From RGIG1993 sp964564225 (GTDB taxonomy: Bacteria; Bacillota; Clostridia; Oscillospirales; CAG-272), in NCBI GenBank assembly GCA_964564225.1, contig CAZMAF010000028.1, positions 1 to 20,153 of the forward strand: a stretch of DNA of 20,153 bases, in the 5' to 3' direction. Under the pieces are notes generated by a model. The model was not told the DNA's origin. It searched no databases and saw nothing but the letters and a program-made list of their open reading frames with translations. Of the stretch, positions 14,803-20,153 are shown one piece after another; position 1 is the stretch's first letter, and each line of letters starts with the position of its first letter. The translations under genes and the position numbers were made by a program.

Positions 14803-15606
14803 ATGAAACTTGCCGTAATTACAGGCGCATCCTCGGGCATAGGGCGCGAATTTGCTAAAAGAATTGCCAAAGAAGAACCGATTGACGAAATGTGGCTCAT
14901 CGCCCGTCGTCTTGACAGACTCAACGAATTGAAGGATGAACTATCAACGAAATATCCCGCAATCACGTTCCGTCCTATCTCGCTCGATCTTTCCCTGATT
15001 GAAAGCATCAAACTTTATGAAATGCTCCTCGAAAAAGCCGCTCCCGAGCTCACCGTACTCGTCAACGGCTCGGGATTCGGGAAATTCGGGAAATTTACCG
15101 ATATTCCGCTCGACGAGCACGCCAATATGATCGACTTAAACTCAAAAAGCCTCGTGCTTTTGACACAAGCTTCCCTATCCTTTATGAAGAAAGGTGCAAA
15201 GATTTACAACATCGATTCCCTATCATCATTCCAACCCGTTCCCTATATTACCGTATACGCCGCTACCAAGAGCTTCGTTCTTTCCTTTTCTCGTGCGCTC
15301 GGCGCGGAGCTGAAGGATCGAGCGATCCGCGTGCTCGCCGTCTGCCCCGGCTGGGTGAACACCGAGTTCTTTCAACGCGCAATAACGGACGATACCATTA
15401 CCTATTTTAACCGTGTTTTTGAGTCAGAGGAGGTCGTTGAGCGCGCAATCCGAGATATGAATCGTGGCAAGGACGTATCGGTTATAGGCTTCTCCATTCG
15501 CCTCCAGGTCCTTGCTACCAAGCTTCTTCCCCACAAACTCGTTATGAAAATCTGGATGAATCAACAGAAAAAGAGAAAAAATCATGACAAAATAATGAAA
15601 GCATAA
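14803..15606 (+). CDS. Short-chain dehydrogenase/reductase (SDR)
   Basis: This is an NAD(P)-dependent oxidoreductase of the classical SDR type with 267 residues. The cofactor loop is TGASSGIG (7-14), followed by Arg-rich RRLDRL after strand 2, which suggests a preference for NADP. The active site has Tyr152 and Lys156 in YAATK, with a Ser-rich segment (DSLSSF) before it and Asn113 in DLNSKS. The usual NNAG is NGSGFG (88-93). The C terminus is hydrophobic then basic (MNQQKKRKN), possibly for membrane contact. The substrate cannot be told from sequence. It is 24 bp after the M3 peptidase with AAAGGA upstream and no terminator between, so the two are probably co-transcribed. Base composition is somewhat more GC-rich than the neighbouring genes. 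Confidence 0.92.
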   Translation: MKLAVITGASSGIGREFAKRIAKEEPIDEMWLIARRLDRLNELKDELSTKYPAITFRPISLDLSLIESIKLYEMLLEKAAPELTVLVNGSGFGKFGKFTDIPLDEHANMIDLNSKSLVLLTQASLSFMKKGAKIYNIDSLSSFQPVPYITVYAATKSFVLSFSRALGAELKDRAIRVLAVCPGWVNTEFFQRAITDDTITYFNRVFESEEVVERAIRDMNRGKDVSVIGFSIRLQVLATKLLPHKLVMKIWMNQQKKRKNHDKIMKA

Positions 15607-15621
15607 CAGAACAAATAATAC

Positions 15622-15651
15622 CGCCTCACATCATAATCGGAATGTGAGGCG
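15622..15651 (+). terminator. Possible weak terminator after the SDR gene
   Basis: CGCCTCACAT (15622-15631) and its complement (15642-15651) form a perfect 10-bp stem with a 10-base loop, 16 bases after the SDR stop. The following bases (AGCTGTTTGATT) have no real T run, so it may act only as an mRNA 3' end stabiliser or with Rho. Confidence 0.5.
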
Positions 15652-15766
15652 AGCTGTTTGATTATATGTAATAGAATCGTAATATAAAAATAATACCGCA
15701 CCGGCATTTTATCAATGCCAGACCAACAACTGAAACAAAAATTCCCCAAAAATAATTATTGACAGT

Positions 15767-15802
15767 AAAAAGCCCATGATTCGGTTGAATCATGGGCTTT
15801 TT
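15767..15802. terminator. Bidirectional terminator, LRR lipoprotein gene
   Basis: A perfect 16-bp stem (15767-15782 with 15787-15802) has a GGTT loop, GC-rich in GCCC/GGGC and flanked by A5 and T5. It starts three bases after the LRR gene stop on the minus strand and can also end plus-strand transcripts from the M3-SDR unit. Confidence 0.9.
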
Positions 15803-15805
15803 CAA

Positions 15806-18800
15806 TTACTTTTTGTAGAAAACAATTTCAGAAAGCATGATACAATTAATAGATTCAAACTCGATCTTATATTGCGAATAGGCGCGATCCTGCGTCACTG
15901 TATAATGAAACTCGGTAAGATTGCTCATCGTCATTTGACCGTTTTCAACACGAGAAACCTCAACCCATTCCACATCGCCATCTTTCAGAACGATACCGCC
16001 GTATACGATCCATCCGACCGGCAGAGTGTAGGGATACGAGCTTTGCGTTGCCGTCGTAATGAATGAATAGGACGATAAAACAAAAGGATTATCCGCCTGA
16101 ACGATAATCGGCTCACGCGATTTCGAGAAATACTTAGTAAAAGCATTGCCGTCAAACAAGCTTTCCGCATGAGGCGTTATCGTCGTAATATCGGCAACAC
16201 CGTGATCAACCCTGTCGGAATCAGGTACTATTTCAGACAAGGTAGTTTGAATTTCAATCTTTCCGAGCGAAGCCGTATACAAAAGCTTATCGCTGTCACT
16301 GCTTGAATAAATCTCAAGACCTAAATCAAGTGACGAAATATCGGTCTGCGCGGCAATACTTTCGCCGAGATCAAGAATGATAAATCCGTACGTTCCGAAA
16401 TCATACACCTCAAACATTGACACAGTAATCACCGTTGAAAAGGACGATACGATTCCTGCCTTTAATATTTCACCCTTCACTGTCAATTTCCACGTGTATC
16501 CTTCACTGACTGTTGCTTTGCCATCAATAACCGAAACGAGATTTTTATAAAATACGTCGTTCTTTTGAAACTCAATAACAGCAGCGGGACGGCTACTATT
16601 AAACGCAAGTGTATTTTCAAATCCCCAATACGCCTTTGTTGCTGAATTGTGTACAAGAGAAGCGCGAAGGTCATCATACGTCCAGATGACTGTTTCAATC
16701 GTTTTTAAGTCGACACAGCCTTCAAATGCATCCTTTGCGCAAGCACCCTTCCAACGCTCAGAAGTACCCGAAAAACTAATCTTCGTGAGTGAGATACAAT
16801 CAGCAAAAGCGCGTGCTCCAATCGAAGTCAGACCGTAACCAATGTCAATCGTCTGAATAGCTTGACAGCCACTAAACGCCTCCGTTCCGATCACGGTACA
16901 CGAGGAGGGGAAGAAATCGAACGACAGCGCCTGACAACCGGCAAATGCACGCGAAGAAATCTCAGTAATATCTTTATGCCAATTAATCTTAAGAAGCGCA
17001 AGACAACCTTCAAAAATGCCCTCAGGAACTACGGTAATATATTCACCCAACGTTGCTTCTGTCAATCTGGTACAACCTTTAAATGCATACGTACCAATAA
17101 ACTTGATATTTGCTCCGAGGGACAGTGTGGAAATTGCAATGCAATTCTCAAACGCATAGTTACCGATTGATTGTAGTGATTGGGTAAGCGTAATACTGTT
17201 AAGTCGACGACAGGAAGCAAAAGCATAATCGCCAATCGATGTAATAGGCGCTGCGAATGTAATCGTTTTTAAGTAACTGCAATCCTTAAACGTACCGTCA
17301 TCAATAACCGTGATTGCTGCGGGAATATTTACGTTTTCCAGCTTTAAGCATTTTTCAAAAGCATACGCGCCAATCGATGTTACCGATGCGGGAACACCAA
17401 TAGTGTTCAAGACCTCACATCCCGAAAAACCGTATGCGCCAATCGTTGTAAGCTTTACAAGCGAAGTATAATTGGTAAGAGTTGTCAGCGCCGAACAACC
17501 CTTAAACGCTTCGTCTGAAATCACCGTTACCGAGAACGGCAAAATCAGACTGACGAGCGACGTACAACCACTGAAAGCGCCCTTACCAATTACGGTAATC
17601 GTATTCGGCAACGTAATTTTGGAAAGCGTAAAACAATTTGAGAAGGCATAATCTCCAATTTTTGTAAAATCACCCGAAAATGCAAGCGTTTCAAGAGCAT
17701 CACACCCGGCAAATACATATGCGCCGAGCGATTCAAGCGCTCCCAACGACACGGACTTCAGATTTTTACAATTATTGAAGACACCCTCAGAAAGCGATGT
17801 GAGCGCAGATGGCAAAACAATTTCAGAAAACGCGCATTCGGCGAACGCATACGCACCTATTGCAGTAATACCTGAAAGATCGATGAAAACCGATTCGTCG
17901 CTTGACGGATTAATATTTTTAAGAGAAGTTGCGCCGAAAAATGCGTAATCACCAATCTTATTGATTGAATTAGAGAAAATAACCGTTTCAAGAGAAGTAC
18001 AGCCTTTGAATGCTTCAAAACCGATTTCAACAGTTTTCACACCACCAATATATGAAGGAATGACAGCGGTTACGTTGTCAGACAGAAAACCCAGAATAAC
18101 CGCGCCTTTATCAGTAATCTCATATATGTATAAGGAGGGTTTATCTTCTTCTATCCACCACGCATAAGCCGTAACAGCATTACCGTTAGTAACATCGGCA
18201 TCCTTCATAGTAAGACCCATATCAAAAAACCAACCGCCGAAAGTACAACCGTCGCGTATCGGAACAAGCTCTGTCATTTCTGTATACAGGTATTCTCCAC
18301 CGGCAATTGCCGAACCGCCGTTAGATTCAAAAGTGACATTATAAATATTCTCTTTCCACTCGGCAACGAAAGTCTTATCCTCACGATAAGCAAAAGCACT
18401 CGTATTCACGGGCGCACCGTCACAAAACCATCCAACGAAGGTAAAGCCCGAGCGTTTAGGCGTAGGCGGTACAAAAGATTCACCGTAAGAAACACCCTGA
18501 AATGTCTTATCCACTTCACCGCCATTCGGATCGTATGTAATCTTATAATCATGATTATCCCACATAGCCGACAGCGTAATATCACTGTCGATTGTCCAGA
18601 TACCCGAATTGATAATAGTAAAACCGTCATGCCATCCCATAAAGACGTATCCGTCCATAACAGGTACAGGAAGATTTACCGATTCCCCGAATGTGACATT
18701 CATGGTTTGATTCGGCAGTGCGCCACCCTTCGGATCAAAGGTGAGCGTATATGTTTTTGCCGTCCAATTTGCTGAAATATTAATATCATCGGTAATCACT

Positions 18801-19330
18801 GAATGAAAATCAAAATTCCAGCTTTTAAAAGTATATCCTGTTTTCTGAGGAACAGTATCGGGAGGTGATACCGTCGCGCCTTTTAATACGCGAATCGGCT
18901 CTTTGAATGTTTCAAAATTAACGTTACAATAAACGTTAAAATACACGATAATACGGTAAGTAATCTTTTCCCCACCGTAAAATACAGTAAAAATATCACC
19001 GTTATTATTGATAGTAATCTTATTATCCTGAACAAGCAAGCCTTGTGAATCTGTAACGGTAAACGATTTCTTCGTTTGAGCCAGTGCGTTAAGATCAATC
19101 GTATTTTTATCCTCATCAACGTAGAGATGAAGAACACTGCCATCTTGATGAGTTTCCACACGGACCAGCTCATTACTTTCAATTACAAATCCCGGATCCT
19201 GCGCCTCAGTTGTAACCGTGGTTTCACTCGGATCAAAAGTATCGCAAGCACTCATAACGAGTATGGTCAACAGTGTAAAAAGTAAAGTCAATCCAATTAA
19301 AACGGTTTTATGTGAAAAAAAAGATTTCAT
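15806..19330 (-). CDS. Large BspA-type leucine-rich-repeat surface lipoprotein with InlB B-repeats
   Basis: It has 1174 residues with a lipoprotein signal (1-29, VMSAC; Cys29 would be lipidated). After an N-terminal domain come four InlB B-type (Flg_new/Listeria-Bacteroides) repeats between about 135 and 395, recognised by GYTFKSW, GYVFMGW, GFTFVGW and GCTFGGW and by DPKGG/DPNGG/ESNGG. From about 400 to 870 there are about 19 BspA-type LRRs built on IGxxAFxxCxxLxxIxLPxxITx. The last 130 residues resemble a discoidin/F5-8 type C fold (LFDGNAFTKYF, then SSYSFITT, GWIVYGG, QYKIEFESIN, LSEIVFY). Such proteins bind host or polymer ligands at the cell surface; the ligand is unknown. AAAGGAT before the ATG supports the start. 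The frame is continuous and I see no sign of decay. Confidence 0.9.
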   Translation of the reverse strand: MKSFFSHKTVLIGLTLLFTLLTILVMSACDTFDPSETTVTTEAQDPGFVIESNELVRVETHQDGSVLHLYVDEDKNTIDLNALAQTKKSFTVTDSQGLLVQDNKITINNNGDIFTVFYGGEKITYRIIVYFNVYCNVNFETFKEPIRVLKGATVSPPDTVPQKTGYTFKSWNFDFHSVITDDINISANWTAKTYTLTFDPKGGALPNQTMNVTFGESVNLPVPVMDGYVFMGWHDGFTIINSGIWTIDSDITLSAMWDNHDYKITYDPNGGEVDKTFQGVSYGESFVPPTPKRSGFTFVGWFCDGAPVNTSAFAYREDKTFVAEWKENIYNVTFESNGGSAIAGGEYLYTEMTELVPIRDGCTFGGWFFDMGLTMKDADVTNGNAVTAYAWWIEEDKPSLYIYEITDKGAVILGFLSDNVTAVIPSYIGGVKTVEIGFEAFKGCTSLETVIFSNSINKIGDYAFFGATSLKNINPSSDESVFIDLSGITAIGAYAFAECAFSEIVLPSALTSLSEGVFNNCKNLKSVSLGALESLGAYVFAGCDALETLAFSGDFTKIGDYAFSNCFTLSKITLPNTITVIGKGAFSGCTSLVSLILPFSVTVISDEAFKGCSALTTLTNYTSLVKLTTIGAYGFSGCEVLNTIGVPASVTSIGAYAFEKCLKLENVNIPAAITVIDDGTFKDCSYLKTITFAAPITSIGDYAFASCRRLNSITLTQSLQSIGNYAFENCIAISTLSLGANIKFIGTYAFKGCTRLTEATLGEYITVVPEGIFEGCLALLKINWHKDITEISSRAFAGCQALSFDFFPSSCTVIGTEAFSGCQAIQTIDIGYGLTSIGARAFADCISLTKISFSGTSERWKGACAKDAFEGCVDLKTIETVIWTYDDLRASLVHNSATKAYWGFENTLAFNSSRPAAVIEFQKNDVFYKNLVSVIDGKATVSEGYTWKLTVKGEILKAGIVSSFSTVITVSMFEVYDFGTYGFIILDLGESIAAQTDISSLDLGLEIYSSSDSDKLLYTASLGKIEIQTTLSEIVPDSDRVDHGVADITTITPHAESLFDGNAFTKYFSKSREPIIVQADNPFVLSSYSFITTATQSSYPYTLPVGWIVYGGIVLKDGDVEWVEVSRVENGQMTMSNLTEFHYTVTQDRAYSQYKIEFESINCIMLSEIVFYKK

Positions 19331-19372
19331 ATATCTATCCTTTCAGCCAATAGCTCATTATCTATCTTTCTT

Positions 19373-19401
19373 ATTTTACAATAAAACTCAAAATTTGTCA
19401 A
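19373..19401 (-). promoter_or_regulatory. SigA-type promoter of the LRR lipoprotein gene
   Basis: On the minus strand -35 TTGACA (19396-19401) and -10 TAAAAT (19373-19378) have a 17-base spacer. The leader to the ATG is about 40 bases. Confidence 0.85.
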
Positions 19402-19476
19402 TCACCACAACTGTATATTCACAAAAGAATCATAAACAAAATTTAAAAGTTTTTCCAAAATTTTTTTAGAAAGGTC

Positions 19477-19505
19477 TTCCTTTTTTCAATTAAATGGTGT
19501 ATAAT
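19477..19505 (+). promoter_or_regulatory. Probable promoter of fba
   Basis: The -10 TATAAT (19500-19505) is perfect. The position 17 bases upstream holds TTCCTT (19477-19482), a poor -35. A strong glycolytic gene would be expected to have more, so the T/A-rich tract upstream (19440-19490) may contribute as an UP-like element. Confidence 0.6.
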
Positions 19506-19546
19506 AAAGAAAACTATGAGTTTTTATAAAACAAAGGAGTATTATT

Positions 19547-20153
19547 ATGTTAGTTTCTGCAAAAGAGATGCTTACCAAGGCAAAAGAAGGCCACTATGCA
19601 GTTGGTCAGTTCAACATTAACAACCTCGAATGGACGAAAGCGGCGCTTCTCACCGCTCAGGAATGCAATTCCCCCATTATTCTCGGCGTATCTGAAGGTG
19701 CTGGTAAATATATGTGTGGCTTCAGGACTGTCGCTGATATGGTCAAGGCAATGATTGATGAGCTTAAGATCACCGTTCCCGTTGCTCTTCATCTCGACCA
19801 CGGCTCTTACGAAGGCTGCTACAAGTGCATCGAAGCAGGCTTTTCTTCTGTTATGTTTGATGGCTCTCACTATCCCATCGAAGAAAACATCGCCAAAACC
19901 TCTGAGCTTGTTCGCGTTTGCAACGAAAAAGGTCTTTCTCTTGAAGCTGAAGTCGGTTCAATCGGCGGCGAAGAAGACGGTGTTGTTGGCGCCGGGGAAT
20001 GCGCTGATCCTGCAGAATGCAAGATGATCGCCGATCTCGGCGTTACGATGCTCGCAGCAGGTATTGGTAACATCCATGGCAAATATCCTGCAAATTGGGC
20101 AGGTCTTTCCTTTGAAACACTTGCAGCCGTTTCTGAACAGACCGGCGATATGC
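19547..20153 (+). CDS. fba: Class II fructose-1,6-bisphosphate aldolase, 3' end cut by window
   Basis: This glycolytic enzyme splits fructose-1,6-bisphosphate into glyceraldehyde-3-phosphate and dihydroxyacetone phosphate in the cytoplasm, with zinc. The visible 202 residues run from MLVSAKEML; the family is about 285-310 residues, so about a third is missing. Catalytic Asp84 and zinc His85 are in LHLDHGSYEGC; the second zinc His178 is in IGNIHGKYP. EAEVGSIGGEEDG (133-145) is typical of the FbaA/GatY group. The start is fixed by AAAGGAG (19533-19539) seven bases upstream. Codons end in C far more than in neighbouring genes (CTC, ATC, AAC), as expected for a highly expressed gene. Tagatose-bisphosphate aldolase is a near relative, but fba is more likely. 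Confidence 0.93.
   Translation, partial: MLVSAKEMLTKAKEGHYAVGQFNINNLEWTKAALLTAQECNSPIILGVSEGAGKYMCGFRTVADMVKAMIDELKITVPVALHLDHGSYEGCYKCIEAGFSSVMFDGSHYPIEENIAKTSELVRVCNEKGLSLEAEVGSIGGEEDGVVGAGECADPAECKMIADLGVTMLAAGIGNIHGKYPANWAGLSFETLAAVSEQTGDM

Larger units (their letters stand above)
15607..15805. other. Intergenic region with three inverted repeats
   Basis: This gap of 199 bases lies between the SDR gene and the convergent LRR lipoprotein gene. It holds a 10-bp stem (15622-15631 with 15642-15651), a small GGCATT/AATGCC repeat near 15703-15719, and a strong terminator hairpin at 15767-15802. I see no gene or promoter that I can support in it. Confidence 0.6.

Noticed and set aside
16700..18060. 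Repeated IGxxAFxxC units considered as a DNA repeat or CRISPR-like array
   Set aside because: The repetition is at protein level in about 23-residue LRR units. The DNA copies are diverged and lack fixed spacers.
19218..19469. An 83-codon plus-strand frame covering the LRR gene start and its promoter
   Set aside because: It overlaps a strong promoter and signal peptide on the other strand, has no ribosome binding site, and ends in a low-complexity AT-rich tract.

Overview
The window is low-GC, densely coded DNA from an endospore-forming Firmicute, most likely a member of class Clostridia. Three things point there: a complete eight-gene spoIIIA operon, an rlmN-stp-prkC cluster, and near-consensus TTGACA-17-TATAAT promoters with AGGAGG ribosome binding sites. 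A large BspA/InlB-type surface lipoprotein suggests a gut or other host- or fibre-associated clostridium, but I cannot name the genus. I see no mobile element, phage gene, tRNA, rRNA or CRISPR array. No gene-free stretch exceeds about 220 bases.

Layout. Positions 1-5498 (minus strand) hold an apparent operon read rlmN > stp > prkC > lepA. It runs from a strong promoter at 5470-5498, and lepA leaves the window without its last codons. Next is radC (5623-6315, minus), a single-gene unit with its own consensus promoter and terminator. Positions 6391-10989 (minus) hold spoIIIAA-AB-AC-AD-AE-AF-AG-AH. The genes are joined by 1- or 4-base overlaps or short gaps and end at a hairpin placed directly against the radC promoter. 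From 11126 onward the strands alternate. There is a barnase-like secreted ribonuclease (plus), convergent hpf (minus) sharing one bidirectional terminator with it, then a lipoprotein M3 peptidase and a short-chain dehydrogenase as a two-gene plus-strand unit. After that comes a 1174-residue leucine-rich-repeat lipoprotein (minus), and finally the first two thirds of class II fructose-bisphosphate aldolase (plus), cut by the window end.

How the genes fit together. SpoIIIAA-AH form the mother-cell half of the SpoIIIA-SpoIIQ channel that supports the engulfed forespore. Stp and PrkC are the phosphatase/PASTA-kinase pair sensing the cell wall. They sit with two translation genes (rlmN, lepA), and hpf adds ribosome hibernation. 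Three independent lipoproteins (ribonuclease-like, M3 peptidase, LRR adhesin-like) make up an exported set.

The most notable points are these: (1) the barnase-fold lipoprotein keeps all catalytic positions but carries an EF-hand-like calcium loop between two core strands; (2) its open frame runs through its own terminator, with a tandem TAATAA one frame away just upstream, suggesting a lost stop; (3) SpoIIIAG is only 120 residues and seems to lack the insertion that builds the large beta-ring in Bacillus subtilis. I do not see a clearly new multi-gene system.
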